Of a DNA stretch of 45,362 nucleotides, positions 15,777-24,469 are shown one piece after another (position 1 is the stretch's first letter; every line of letters starts with the position of its first letter). The stretch lies in contig HF986632.1 in the NCBI GenBank assembly GCA_000433175.1, positions 1 through 45,362 on the forward strand, written 5' to 3'. The notes beneath the pieces are model-generated. The model saw only the letters and a list, made by a program, of their open reading frames with translations, did no database searches and was not told where the DNA came from. Source of the stretch: Prevotella sp. CAG:1058. Its GTDB lineage: Bacteria > Bacteroidota > Bacteroidia > Bacteroidales > Bacteroidaceae. The position numbers and the translations under genes are program-made.

Positions 15777-16412
15777 TCAGAACGTAAATCCTACGCCGAA
15801 CGATACCGAATGGCGATAGCAGGTTTTGTAAGCTACATCGTAATCGCCCGTCGACGGATTCTCGATATCCGCTTCTACCTTGCGGAAATCCTTATAATCA
15901 TATGCTACACTGAAATTAAGTCCGAAGTGGCGCGCCAGCATTACTGTATATCCTATACCCAACTTACCTGTAAATCCGGGAGTGCTTGCGTCAGTAACCT
16001 TTACCGCATAGCCAACGTTTGTAAACAGATAAGCCTGACGGAGATTCTTTATCGGCATGTATCTCAACGTCGCGAAAACCGGGAACGTATTGAAGTCGAA
16101 CTCTGTATAGCGTGCCGCACCTACACCCAGACCGGCTGACAACTGGGGCAATACGTCATAACGGCCCGCGAGCTGCAGGGCATGCCCGCCCATGCTGAAG
16201 TCCTTACGGCTCATCGTATGTCCGGCAAATCTCTGGGACAGTCCAAGATTATAATTATAATCAAGGTCAACGTGGAACTTTGACTGGGCTAATACGCATA
16301 CTGATGTTAAACAAGCCATGCAGGCCAACGCCAACAATCTTTTAGGCATCTGCAATAAACCTGTTGTCATACTGCTTAGCTTCTCACTGGTTACCTTGTT
16401 AATCGTCTTCAT
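15777..16412 (-). CDS. Small outer-membrane beta-barrel protein
   Basis: A 211-residue protein with a signal peptide; the hydrophobic core LLALACMACLTSVCVLAQ sits at about 26-43, so the true start may be the Met at residue 15 or 22. The mature 168 residues consist of alternating-hydrophobic strands (FHVDLDYNYNLGLSQ, AYLFTNVGYAVKV, FGLNFSVAYDY) ending in the aromatic YRHSVSFGVGFTF, the usual C-terminal signal for barrel insertion. This fits an eight-strand OmpW/OmpA-like barrel; no function can be given. A -7 box (TATTTTTG, 16484-16477) lies about 65 nt upstream. Confidence 0.82.
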   Translation of the reverse strand: MKTINKVTSEKLSSMTTGLLQMPKRLLALACMACLTSVCVLAQSKFHVDLDYNYNLGLSQRFAGHTMSRKDFSMGGHALQLAGRYDVLPQLSAGLGVGAARYTEFDFNTFPVFATLRYMPIKNLRQAYLFTNVGYAVKVTDASTPGFTGKLGIGYTVMLARHFGLNFSVAYDYKDFRKVEADIENPSTGDYDVAYKTCYRHSVSFGVGFTF

Positions 16413-16476
16413 TTCATTAAGTTTTTAAAATTACACATTTCTTGTCTATTTTCCATCTCAATATTGGAATACGATG

Positions 16477-16484
16477 CAAAAATA
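16477..16484 (-). promoter_or_regulatory. -7 box of the small barrel gene
   Basis: TATTTTTG on the minus strand matches TAnnTTTG, about 65 nt upstream of the barrel gene. No clear -33 element. The remaining gap up to 16640 shows nothing else. Confidence 0.5.
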
Positions 16485-16642
16485 TCACATAAAGGCAAAA
16501 TAAAGAAACACGGATGAAGCGAAACGGAAAAATCAAGACACCAAACGTCGTTCACGGTGCATGAAACAATCAGCATCAAATGCAAGAACTTACGGCACAC
16601 CTGCCAGGCAGGAGACTTGCGCCCTGCACATTGCAAAGACAC

Positions 16643-16676
16643 AAAAAACAGGAGCTGCCACATACCGCGACAACTC
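16643..16676 (-). terminator. Terminator of the two-component operon
   Basis: On the minus strand an 8-bp stem GAGTTGTC/GGCAGCTC (two G-U pairs; 16676-16669 and 16659-16652) is followed by CTGTTTTTTG. It lies 24 nt past the response-regulator stop. Confidence 0.7.
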
Positions 16677-16700
16677 CCGACACCAATCTTAACGCCAAAC

Positions 16701-17441
16701 TTACCTGTTAAGCCACTCCTTAAAGAGTACGGCCCTTTCCTTGCTTACTATTATATTACGGTCACTGCAATGAAAAAGCTGCACGATAAGCTTCGAATTG
16801 AAAAACGGACTTATCTTCTTCAGGGCTGCTATGTTGACAAGATACTGACGGTTCAGGCGGAAAAACTTATCCGGATCGAGCTGCGACTCAAGCTCCTGGA
16901 TGGTTACCGACAGACAATAAGACTCGCCGCTGCTTGTAGTGACGAGCATGTTGCGCCCGTCCTTGTAGAAATAAAGGATATCGTTGACAGGGAGCGACAC
17001 CATGTCGCCACCCTTATAGACAAGCAACCGTTCCTTATATCTTACGAGCTTATCGATGACAGACTTAAGTTTCCCATTGCTCGAAGTCAGGTTACCAACC
17101 TTTTTCATGGCCTCGCGCAGCTCGTCTTCGTCAATAGGTTTGAGCAGATAATCTATTCCGTTGCTCTTTATTGCCTGCATCGCATACTCGTCATAGGCCG
17201 TCGTGAATATAACAAGCGACGACGGCAACACCTTCTGGAAAGCCATAAAGACATCGCCGTCAAGCAGACGGATATCCGAAAAAACAAGGTCGTAATCGTC
17301 GTGCGCCTGCATATATTCAACCACATCCTTCACGCTCTGCAGCGGTCCGTCCACCTCCAGCGTGTCGTCAATATCGAGAATCATCTTCTTCAGCCTCTTC
17401 GCACTGAGCAGCTCGTCCTCAATAATTAAAACTTTTTTCAT
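16701..17441 (-). CDS. LytTR-family response regulator
   Basis: A 246-residue regulator. The receiver domain (1-120) has the acidic pair E8/D9, the phosphoacceptor Asp56 in LVFSDIRLLD, the Thr-Ala of TTAYDEYAMQAI and the Lys of YLLKPID. The C-terminal domain (about 140-245) is LytTR: VNDILYFYKDGRNMLVTTSSGE, LSVTIQELESQLDPDKFFRLNRQYLVNIAALKKI. LytTR domains bind direct-repeat DNA sites upstream of target genes. The start overlaps the end of the kinase gene by 23 nt, so the pair is translationally coupled. A possible target is the small barrel gene just downstream, but no site was identified. Confidence 0.95.
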   Translation of the reverse strand: MKKVLIIEDELLSAKRLKKMILDIDDTLEVDGPLQSVKDVVEYMQAHDDYDLVFSDIRLLDGDVFMAFQKVLPSSLVIFTTAYDEYAMQAIKSNGIDYLLKPIDEDELREAMKKVGNLTSSNGKLKSVIDKLVRYKERLLVYKGGDMVSLPVNDILYFYKDGRNMLVTTSSGESYCLSVTIQELESQLDPDKFFRLNRQYLVNIAALKKISPFFNSKLIVQLFHCSDRNIIVSKERAVLFKEWLNR

Positions 17442-18456
17442 TGTCTGTCTTTATAATAGGAACATATACTTTGAATGACTCACTTGTCTCTTCGATGGTC
17501 ATACGACGGTTGAACATCAGGAGATACCGCTTCTTTATGTTAGTCAGTCCGATGCGGTGCGTGGCAATCGCACTGTCAGGACCGCTCCGCGCATGCAGTA
17601 GGTTGTTGCTCACCACAAGCAGGCCGCCGTCACGGTCGATGCTGACCATTAGCCGTTCCGACGGTCCCGGCGCGTTATGCTTCACGGCGTTCTCTATCAG
17701 GACTTGCAGACAAAGCGACAATATGCCCTCGTTGTCATGGTACTCGAAGTCGTGAATGTCCAAGACCACATTCTCATAACGCAACTTCAGCAGGGCCATG
17801 TAATCCTTGGCAAACGCAAGCGACTCCCTTATCGACACCGTGTCTACATTCATGTTGCCCAGGATGTACCTGTAAATCTTTGACAAACGGACGGTGTACT
17901 TCTCGGCCTGCTTGGGATTTGTATCTATCAGGCAGGCCAGCACGCTAAGACTGTTGAAAACGAAATGAGGATTCAGCTGCATCTGCAACAACTGCATTTG
18001 CAGGTTGACATTCTCCTGCCGTTGCCTTATAGTCATTTCGAGATAATAGTCTACAGTGAAAATCAACGCCGACACTGACGATATAAGCCCCATGAAGTAG
18101 GCGTTACCGAGCAGGTCGCCTTCATTCACCGGCTCTGTAAAATAATCGAGTATGACTTCCTCGAGAAGGACCGACAACGACATGTTGAACACAATCATGA
18201 TCAGCCCGAACACCATTGCACGCCGGCGTTTTATCCTTCTCAGCAATTTATACTTAACAATAAAACTGCTTACGCAAATGCTGTAAAAAGCAAACAGCCC
18301 ACTATAACACAGGTCAACCCACAACGAGCCGCAGCCGTCTTCTATCTCCTGCTTTAACCATTCAAAATCGGATATAGCCCATATTAAATCGTAAAGAAAA
18401 AACGTCAATATGGTAAAGCATAGCCACGTAATGATGTTATTCTTCAACTTTCTCAT
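17419..18456 (-). CDS. LytS/YehU-type sensor histidine kinase
   Basis: A 345-residue inner-membrane kinase from the ATG at 18456. Four hydrophobic segments occupy about 5-135 (NIITWLCFTILTFFLYDLIW, WVDLCYSGLFAFYSICV, AMVFGLIMIVFNMSL, YFMGLISSVSALIFTV). The His_kinase domain follows with LQMQLNPHFVFNSLSVL (phosphoacceptor His164) and the ATPase N-box LCLQVLIENAVKHN. The frame extends 5 codons upstream, but a -7 box (TATCTTTG, 18468-18461) overlaps that extension, favouring 18456, which would make the transcript nearly leaderless. It pairs with the LytTR regulator. No periplasmic sensor domain is evident, so it probably senses within the membrane. Confidence 0.93.
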   Translation of the reverse strand: MRKLKNNIITWLCFTILTFFLYDLIWAISDFEWLKQEIEDGCGSLWVDLCYSGLFAFYSICVSSFIVKYKLLRRIKRRRAMVFGLIMIVFNMSLSVLLEEVILDYFTEPVNEGDLLGNAYFMGLISSVSALIFTVDYYLEMTIRQRQENVNLQMQLLQMQLNPHFVFNSLSVLACLIDTNPKQAEKYTVRLSKIYRYILGNMNVDTVSIRESLAFAKDYMALLKLRYENVVLDIHDFEYHDNEGILSLCLQVLIENAVKHNAPGPSERLMVSIDRDGGLLVVSNNLLHARSGPDSAIATHRIGLTNIKKRYLLMFNRRMTIEETSESFKVYVPIIKTDNEKSFNY

Positions 18457-18460
18457 ACCG

Positions 18461-18468
18461 CAAAGATA
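18461..18468 (-). promoter_or_regulatory. -7 box at the start of the kinase gene
   Basis: TATCTTTG on the minus strand matches TAnnTTTG and ends 4 nt before the ATG at 18456. No clear TTTG -33 box lies at the right distance. Confidence 0.5.
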
Positions 18469-18592
18469 CATCTTTTATTTTTACACGGCTATCCTGATTG
18501 TACGAAACCGCCTAAATAATCATCGAAGCTGACAAATCATGCAACGAACCATCTTCCCGCCCGTCGTCAGACATAGCTGAAACGAGCGACGG

Positions 18593-19633
18593 TCAGTGAC
18601 GTTTCACCAAAAACTTGCGCATCACAAAATTGGTAAGCTCTAGCTTATTGGCCTTACGCTTCTGCGCCGTCACCACTTCGTAACCTTTCCTTTCAAAGAA
18701 AGGCCGCGCCGTAATGCTCACTTCCGAGGTTATTTCCCCAACGCCGTACCGCCCCGCAATGTCCTCAACCTCGGCAAGGAGGCGTGTGGCAACTCCCCTT
18801 CCCTGCCAATCCTTGTGTACAAACATTGAATGGAGATAACCGCCTGCGTTCATCGACGAATAACCCACCAAGCAGCCTTCTTCATTGAAAGCACCGACAA
18901 AACAGTTTTGCGACACAAGTTCCTTGAAGCGTTCCACACTGTCGCCGCATGATGCCCAGTCCGCCGTTTCTTCTTCAGTATAATCCCCAAGATTAACATT
19001 CAGCACTGTGGAACGGAACAACTCTTGCATTTCATATACATCCTTTTCCTCTAGTTTACGCAGCTTGTAATCCGTATTTAAACGCCCGCCGCACACGTAG
19101 TTGTTGTTCCCGCCAGACAAGAAACGTTCATAGTTGCTCGAATCATCAGTCATTTTCTTCACCATAACATACTCCTCTTCTGTTTCATTGACAATCACAA
19201 ACCCAAGTTTAAGATACATTCCGGCCGCATAATTCGCTTTTTGGACGGATAGGGAGACGCGGCCATAGCCCTTTTCCTTCAGCAAATCCATCATTGCGGA
19301 CATAAGCACACTCCCTATACCTTTATTCCTATACTCCTTAAAAAGTGAAATTGAAAGCGACGGGGTATCATCATCCACATGACCATAATCGTTCATGATC
19401 CTACACCAAACGGCACCTACGACCTTTCCTCCACATTCAGCAACCAAGCAATGGTCGTCCTTCTTTTCCCCAAAGCCTTCTACATACACCCTCAATTCGG
19501 GCAGGTCTATAACCTCACGTGACGGAGGTTCGACACCTCCGGGAACGAAAATAGCTTCATAAAGGAAATCCTTGAGCAAAAAAGTCTCGTCAGACCGTAA
19601 CGGACGGATTATGCAATTTAGTGATTTGTCCAT
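18593..19633 (-). CDS. Two-domain GNAT acetyltransferase
   Basis: A 346-residue protein made of two GNAT folds. Domain 1 (about 1-160) has the acetyl-CoA motif in SISLFKEYRNKGIGSVLMSAM, followed by VQKANYAAGMYLKLGF. Domain 2 (about 185-346) has HSMFVHKDWQGRGVATRLL and ARPFFERKGYEVV. The R/Q-x-x-G-x-G/A signatures (RNKGIG and QGRGVA) are present in both, so both could bind acetyl-CoA. The start is the ATG at 19633; an in-frame TTG at 19654 directly abuts the upstream gene but is less likely. It is 21 nt downstream of another GNAT gene, giving three GNAT domains in a two-gene operon. The acceptor substrates are unknown. Confidence 0.9.
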   Translation of the reverse strand: MDKSLNCIIRPLRSDETFLLKDFLYEAIFVPGGVEPPSREVIDLPELRVYVEGFGEKKDDHCLVAECGGKVVGAVWCRIMNDYGHVDDDTPSLSISLFKEYRNKGIGSVLMSAMMDLLKEKGYGRVSLSVQKANYAAGMYLKLGFVIVNETEEEYVMVKKMTDDSSNYERFLSGGNNNYVCGGRLNTDYKLRKLEEKDVYEMQELFRSTVLNVNLGDYTEEETADWASCGDSVERFKELVSQNCFVGAFNEEGCLVGYSSMNAGGYLHSMFVHKDWQGRGVATRLLAEVEDIAGRYGVGEITSEVSITARPFFERKGYEVVTAQKRKANKLELTNFVMRKFLVKRH

Positions 19634-19654
19634 AAACTTATTTGTCAAAAACAA

Positions 19655-20155
19655 TTACACAAAGTTTTCTTTAAGCAGTTCATAATAATGGCAGTCAACA
19701 AACTTTCCGTTTTTGAAACAAGCATTCTTATGTATTCCGCATTTACGAAAACCAGTCTTCTCCAAAACCCGCATTGAAGCAGGATTACTTGCATAGACGT
19801 TCGCATAAATACGCACGACATCCATACTACAAAAATAATCACTGATAGCAAACTTCAACGCTTTAGTCATAAATCCTTGATTCCAATAGGGTTCTGCTAT
19901 CCAATACCCTAACTCTGCATTATAACGTTCCACGTCAAGTCCTCTCATAAAACTTATATTGCCAGCAGCTTCACCATTTATTTCTATGCAATAATTGCCC
20001 TTTTCTTCCTGATTTAGAACATGATGGATAAATTGCTGTGCATCATTTTCCGAATAAGGATAAGGCAGACTATCTCTACAATTATCCCATATTTTCTTGT
20101 TGTTGAGATATTTTGCCAAGGCAGAGACATCTGATAGAGTCCAATTCCTTATCAT
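19655..20155 (-). CDS. RimJ/RimL-type GNAT acetyltransferase
   Basis: A 166-residue single-domain GNAT protein. The N-terminal pattern IRNWTLSDVSALAKYLNNKKIWDN and the central ELGYWIAEPYWNQGFMTKAL (acetyl-CoA loop NQGFMT), then RIYANVYASNPASMRVLEKTGF, are those of the RimJ/RimL branch, which acetylates protein N-termini or small amines, including some antibiotics. The substrate cannot be told from the sequence. It is first in an apparent operon with the two-domain GNAT gene. No canonical -7 box was found upstream. Confidence 0.9.
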   Translation of the reverse strand: MIRNWTLSDVSALAKYLNNKKIWDNCRDSLPYPYSENDAQQFIHHVLNQEEKGNYCIEINGEAAGNISFMRGLDVERYNAELGYWIAEPYWNQGFMTKALKFAISDYFCSMDVVRIYANVYASNPASMRVLEKTGFRKCGIHKNACFKNGKFVDCHYYELLKENFV

Positions 20156-20393
20156 ATAATAAACGTTTATGTACTTAACGGGATTTTTACTTAAATTACA
20201 AATACGATTATGACCATACAGTCAATCAACGGCCGCTTATGTCTCAACCAACGTTTCACCCCGACCTTAATTATTTCTGTGCTGACACAGAAACAGAGAT
20301 ACAACATTCTGGATATCAAAGCATTACACGGCAGGTGTGGTTTTTGGCATTGAAAACGAAAGAAACATTTTCCGTTGGACACGCCATCGTGAT

Positions 20394-20481
20394 GCAAAAG
20401 GTTAACTTTTATGTTGTAAAAGGATACCTTTTGCAAGCCAAAAGATGGCTTTTTGCAGGCCAAAAGGCAACCTTTTACAAC
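20394..20481. repeat. 22-nt-period palindromic array C (4 exact units)
   Basis: Four units of exactly 22 nt start at 20394, 20416, 20438 and 20460. Their cores are AAAAGGTTAACTTTT, AAAAGGATACCTTTT, AAAAGATGGCTTTTT and AAAAGGCAACCTTTT, with linkers ATGTT, GCAAG, GCAGG and ACAAC. It lies between the GNAT operon (start side) and the 3' end of the KDG kinase gene. The rest of 20156-20518 shows no gene. Confidence 0.9.
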
Positions 20482-20518
20482 GCAAGTTGTAGCCGGCGGC
20501 TGCGGCTATGAAATAAGA

Positions 20519-21559
20519 TTACCGGCGCATCTCCGCGCTGGCGCCTTTTATAAGGGCCTCCACCTCACTTACCGATACCATGTTGTAGTCGCCCACGATG
20601 GTGTTTTTAAGGGCTGAACCGGCCATGGCGAAGTCAAGCATATTCTGGTCATCGGCATAATTCTGCACGGCGTAAAGCATCGCCCCTACAAAAGCGTCGC
20701 CCACGCCCATGCTGTCGACTACATTGTTCACCTCGTAAGTACGCGACACCTTAAGGCTTCCTCCTGAATAGAGTACGCCCTCAAGGCAGTGGTGGTCTGA
20801 CGTAATGGCGTTGCGCATGCACATGAACAGGTGGCTGCAACGCGGCAGAAGTCCGGCCGCACGTGCGCAATAGTCCTCGTACTCGCCGGCGTCTATTCGC
20901 TCGCCTACGTTTTTCACGGTGAACGCCGGCGCCTTCAGGCCCAGTGCTTTCTCATATTCGCCCGAACTGCCGAAGATGATTTCGCTGCGCTGCATCAGCG
21001 GCACGAGTACTTCTTCGGCTGAGCGTCCGTACTGCCAGAGGTTCTTGCGGTAGTTGATGTCGCACGACACCTTGACGCCCAACCTCTCAGCCGCAGATAT
21101 TGCTTCGGCGCAGACGTCGGCAAGCCCCTGCGTCAGCGAGGCGTCGATGCCCGACCAGTGGAATATCCCGGCGCCTTCAAACACCTTGTCCCAGTCAATC
21201 ATGCCTGGCTTGAGCCGCGAGAAAGCGGAGTCCTTACGGTCGTATATCACAGTGGCGGGGCGCAGGTCGGCAGCCTTCTCCACAATGTATGTGCCGAGGC
21301 GCTCGCCTTTCATCATCATCACGTCCTCCGTTCCCACACCATGCTCGCGCAGCTTCATAAGGCACACGCTGCCGAGCGGATTGTCAGGCAGGGCGGTAAC
21401 GAGCACCGCGTTGCCGCCGTAAGACGCTATCGAAATGGCAACGTTCACCTCGCTGCCGCCGAAGTTTGCATCGAAACTGCGTACCTGCTGCAACCTGAGA
21501 TTACCCGGCGTGGTGAACCTCAACAGCATTTCTCCGAATGTTACGATTTTCTTTCCCAT
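20519..21559 (-). CDS. kdgK: 2-dehydro-3-deoxygluconokinase (PfkB family)
   Basis: A 346-residue ribokinase-family sugar kinase; the start MGKKIVTFGEMLLRFTTPG is the ATG at 21559, with a 12-codon upstream extension rejected because family members begin here. FGGSEVNVAISIASYGGNA (33-51) is the PfkB substrate-side signature and VVDSMGVGDAFVGAM (about 281-295) the ATP-side signature with catalytic Asp288. FGEMLLRF and the HWSGIDASL segment fit KDG kinases, which phosphorylate 2-keto-3-deoxygluconate in hexuronate breakdown. Other hexose substrates are possible, since the usual partner aldolase (kdgA) is not in the window. It is downstream of ackA on the same strand, separated by a terminator-like hairpin. 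Confidence 0.85.
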   Translation of the reverse strand: MGKKIVTFGEMLLRFTTPGNLRLQQVRSFDANFGGSEVNVAISIASYGGNAVLVTALPDNPLGSVCLMKLREHGVGTEDVMMMKGERLGTYIVEKAADLRPATVIYDRKDSAFSRLKPGMIDWDKVFEGAGIFHWSGIDASLTQGLADVCAEAISAAERLGVKVSCDINYRKNLWQYGRSAEEVLVPLMQRSEIIFGSSGEYEKALGLKAPAFTVKNVGERIDAGEYEDYCARAAGLLPRCSHLFMCMRNAITSDHHCLEGVLYSGGSLKVSRTYEVNNVVDSMGVGDAFVGAMLYAVQNYADDQNMLDFAMAGSALKNTIVGDYNMVSVSEVEALIKGASAEMRR

Positions 21560-21591
21560 AATAAGTCCTAAAGTTAAAACGGAAACAAAAA

Positions 21592-21625
21592 GCATCCCTT
21601 TGCTTCACACGAAGAAAAGGGATGC
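21592..21625 (-). terminator. Terminator after ackA
   Basis: Inverted repeat GCATCCCTTT/AAAGGGATGC with further GCTTC/GAAG pairing (21592-21606 and 21611-21625), followed on the minus strand by TTTTTGTTTCC. It lies between ackA and the KDG kinase gene. Confidence 0.75.
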
Positions 21626-21651
21626 CTGAATATTGTGTATCGACAAGACTG

Positions 21652-22848
21652 TTATTTCAACAGGTTCATCGTGTCAGTGGCAATCATCAGTTCCTCGTCG
21701 GTAGGTATGACGCAAACGGTAACCTTCGAGTCGGGCGCTGAGATTACAGCTTCAACGCCCCTGATGCCCTTGTTCTTCTCCTTGTCTATCTTGACGCCCA
21801 TGTACTCCATGTTCTCGCATACGGTCTCGCGCATCTCCGATTGGTTCTCACCTACACCGGCGGTGAATACTATGATGTCGCATCCGCCCATGGCTGCGGC
21901 GTAAGCGCCTACGTACTTCTTTATGCGGTAGTTGTACATGTCGAGGGCGAGCTTTGCACGCTCGTTGCCTGCCGCGATGGCGTCGTCAATCTCGCGCATG
22001 TCTGAAGATATGCCGGTTATGCCGAGCACACCGCTCTTCTTGTTGAGCAGGTTGGACATGCCGTCGGCATCAAGTCCGAGCTTCTTCTCAAGGAAGGTTA
22101 TGGCTCCGCCGTCGATGTCGCCGCTGCGTGTTCCCATCATGAGTCCTTCAAGCGGAGTCAGACCCATTGACGTGTCTACGCACTTGCCGTTCTCAACAGC
22201 AGCCACGCTGCCGCCATTGCCGATATGGCAGGTGATAATCCTCTTCGTGTTATAATCAACTCCGAGGAACTCGCATACCCTCTGCGATACGTAGCGGTGG
22301 CTCGTTCCGTGGAAACCGTAACGGCGCACGCCGTACTTCTCATACAGGTCGTAAGGTATGGCGTAGAGATACGAGTGTGCGGGCATTGTCTGGTGGAAGG
22401 CTGTGTCGAACACGCCCACCTGCGGCAGACCCGGCATCAGTTCGCTGACAGCCTTAACACCTTTAAGGTTGGCCGGATTGTGAAGCGGAGCAAGGTCTAT
22501 GCAAGCCTCGAAAGTCTTGAGCACCTCGTCGTTAAGCACAACGCTCTTGTTGAACTTCTCGCCTCCGTGTACCATGCGGTGGCCAACGGCGTCAATCTCG
22601 TCAAGACTCTTGATGACTCCTATCTCCGGGTCGGTCAGCAGAGAGAAGATGAACTTCACACCCTCGGTGTGCTCGGGTATGTCGTGCATCACTTTCTTCT
22701 TTGTGCCGTCGGGCATCTTCACTTTAACAAACGCTTCGTCAAGGCCTACGCGCTCTGCGCCGCCCGACGTCATGACAGACTTGTCGTCCATGTTGTAAAG
22801 TGCATACTTGATAGACGAGCTGCCGCAATTCAATACTAATATTTTCAT
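21652..22848 (-). CDS. ackA: Acetate kinase
   Basis: A 398-residue cytoplasmic enzyme making ATP from acetyl phosphate. Motifs: LVLNCGSSSIKYALY (4-18, Asn7), AVGHRMVHGGEKF (about 86-98), FDTAFHQTMP (Asp near 146), YGFHGTSHRYVSQ (near 176-188), CHIGNGGSVAAV (near 207-218) and FTAGVGEN (near 329-336), with the usual length. It is downstream of pta on the same strand with a 97-nt gap, the normal order for acetate formation, and is followed by a hairpin terminator. Confidence 0.97.
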   Translation of the reverse strand: MKILVLNCGSSSIKYALYNMDDKSVMTSGGAERVGLDEAFVKVKMPDGTKKKVMHDIPEHTEGVKFIFSLLTDPEIGVIKSLDEIDAVGHRMVHGGEKFNKSVVLNDEVLKTFEACIDLAPLHNPANLKGVKAVSELMPGLPQVGVFDTAFHQTMPAHSYLYAIPYDLYEKYGVRRYGFHGTSHRYVSQRVCEFLGVDYNTKRIITCHIGNGGSVAAVENGKCVDTSMGLTPLEGLMMGTRSGDIDGGAITFLEKKLGLDADGMSNLLNKKSGVLGITGISSDMREIDDAIAAGNERAKLALDMYNYRIKKYVGAYAAAMGGCDIIVFTAGVGENQSEMRETVCENMEYMGVKIDKEKNKGIRGVEAVISAPDSKVTVCVIPTDEELMIATDTMNLLK

Positions 22849-22945
22849 TTCCTTTATTTTATTTATGTATAGGCCTAAGTGTTAAGGCTGCAGGTTGGCC
22901 TGCTTGATGCCGTACGGCTTAGCCACGTAAGTTATCTTCCCGGCT

Positions 22946-23956
22946 TCAGGCCTTTGCGTCCATTGCCTGGCATGCTGTAATAGCCACCAGCTTATATATG
23001 TCGTCAACCGAGCAGCCACGGCTCAGGTCGTTGACCGGACGTGCGATACCCTGGAGGATAGGACCGAGGGCTACGGCGTCGCCAAGGCGCTGCACCATCT
23101 TATAAGATATGTTGCCGACCTCGAGGCAGGGGAATACAAGCACGTTAGCGTGTCCTGCAATCTCGCTTCCGGGGGCTTTCTTCTCTCCTACGGAAGGAAC
23201 GAGGGCTGCGTCTGCCTGCATCTCGCCGTCAACCTTCAACTCGGGAGCAAGCTCTTTTGCAAGTTTTGTAGCCTCGACAACCTTGTCAACAACCTCGTGT
23301 GAAGCGCTGCCCTTTGTTGAGAAGCTAAGCATTGCCACGCGCGGGTCGGCAAATCCGGCAACAGACTTGGCTGTCTCTGCCGTGCATACTGCTATCTGGG
23401 CAAGCTGCTGGGCGTCGGGAACAGGGGTTACGGCAACGTCGCCTACTACGAGCACGCCGTTCTCGCCATACTCGGGCTTCTTGGTCACAAGCAGCATGGC
23501 GCCGCTGACGCAGGTGATGCCTGGCTTGCACTTGATGATCTGCAACGCTGGGCGCAATGTCTCTGCGGTAGTGCTGAGGGCACCCGATATCTGTCCGTCA
23601 GCTCCGTTAGTCTTGATAATCATGCATCCCAAGTAGAGCGGGTCCTTGACCAGTTCGCGTGCCTGCTCGATGGTCATGCCCTTTTTCTTGCGCAGCTCGG
23701 CGAGCAATGCGGCATATTCCTCGCTCTTCGGATTGTTTTCCGGATCAATGATGGTCGCCTTGCCAATGTGGGTCAGGCCCCACTTGGCAGCCAGGGCGTT
23801 GATTTCTTCCGGATTGCCGATGAGGATGATGTCAGCCACGTCTTCGGCCAGCACCATGTCGGCGGCCCTCAATGTGCGCTCCTCGGTTGCTTCGGGGAGT
23901 ACGATGCGCTGTTTGTTGCTCTTTGCGCGCGCAATGATTTGTTGTACTAAATCCAT
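22946..23956 (-). CDS. pta: Phosphate acetyltransferase
   Basis: A 336-residue enzyme of the short (Pta/PTB) form, converting acetyl-CoA and phosphate to acetyl phosphate. It begins MDLVQQIIARAKSNKQRIVLPEA, and contains KTNGADGQISGALSTTAETLRPAL (shown as its ends KTNGADG and LRPAL), GDVAVTPVPDAQQLAQIA, MLSFSTKGSA and GPILQGIARPVNDLSRGCS near the end, all typical. The long regulatory N-terminal domain of E. coli Pta is absent, as in most Bacteroidota and Gram-positives. A 38-codon upstream extension from a GTG at 24070 is rejected because a -7 box lies within it. It forms the acetate/ATP pathway with ackA. Confidence 0.96.
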   Translation of the reverse strand: MDLVQQIIARAKSNKQRIVLPEATEERTLRAADMVLAEDVADIILIGNPEEINALAAKWGLTHIGKATIIDPENNPKSEEYAALLAELRKKKGMTIEQARELVKDPLYLGCMIIKTNGADGQISGALSTTAETLRPALQIIKCKPGITCVSGAMLLVTKKPEYGENGVLVVGDVAVTPVPDAQQLAQIAVCTAETAKSVAGFADPRVAMLSFSTKGSASHEVVDKVVEATKLAKELAPELKVDGEMQADAALVPSVGEKKAPGSEIAGHANVLVFPCLEVGNISYKMVQRLGDAVALGPILQGIARPVNDLSRGCSVDDIYKLVAITACQAMDAKA

Positions 23957-24018
23957 AGTTTTGTAGTTTATAAGAATCTGTGTTTTTGTAATTCCGATAT
24001 TGCAAATATACGCATGTG

Positions 24019-24026
24019 CAAAAGTA
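24019..24026 (-). promoter_or_regulatory. -7 box of the pta-ackA unit
   Basis: TACTTTTG on the minus strand matches TAnnTTTG and lies about 62 nt upstream of the pta ATG. A -33 partner is not clear. Confidence 0.6.
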
Positions 24027-24292
24027 GGAAAAATTATCCGAATAAGCACTAACGCAGGCGTTTTTTTCACTAATAATTAAGTATTTAGCCACAAATGGGT
24101 CTTAGGGTTGCCGGGCTTCCGCCAATTTGCTCTTTTACATATCCACAAGGCGCCACACGGCGTCGCCGCGCAAGCGTCATGACAACACACGGAGCATGCC
24201 CGATTGCAGGATTACAGGCTTAACGGCATGGCAAATTTGTAAAAAATACAACAAAATTGCAGCAGGAACTATTACATTATAAAAAGTTTTCA

Positions 24293-24300
24293 TAACTTTG
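24293..24300 (+). promoter_or_regulatory. -7 box upstream of the Omp85-like gene
   Basis: TAACTTTG matches TAnnTTTG but lies 169 nt before the ATG at 24470, implying a long 5' leader or a different promoter. The remaining 24071-24469 gap shows no gene or clear structure. Confidence 0.5.
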
Positions 24301-24469
24301 CGGAAGTATTTCAAAACGTTTTTTCGTCACGCCCCATGTCAACCATTACTGCGGCGGCAGGTTCGTGAGGATTAATATGTGACGTTACTTATAATTATAA
24401 TAATGTATGCCGCGCCCTATGGACTGATGTCATAAGGCCGGAAAACTTACATGCACAACACGACAAAGA

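Noticed and set aside
18549..18587. Hairpin CCGTCG/CGACGG after the GNAT operon as a terminator
   Set aside because: Only 6 bp with a long loop and no T tract.
20191..20463. 90-codon minus-strand ORF
   Set aside because: It reads through palindromic array C; its repeated CKKPSFGLQKVSF-like pattern comes from the repeat, not from a protein family.
20394..20481. 22-nt arrays as CRISPR
   Set aside because: Units follow each other directly with linkers of about 7 nt; there are no unique spacers of 30 nt or more and no cas genes.
23957..24070. 38-codon N-terminal extension of Pta from a GTG
   Set aside because: Family members start at MDLVQQ, and a -7 box lies within the extension.
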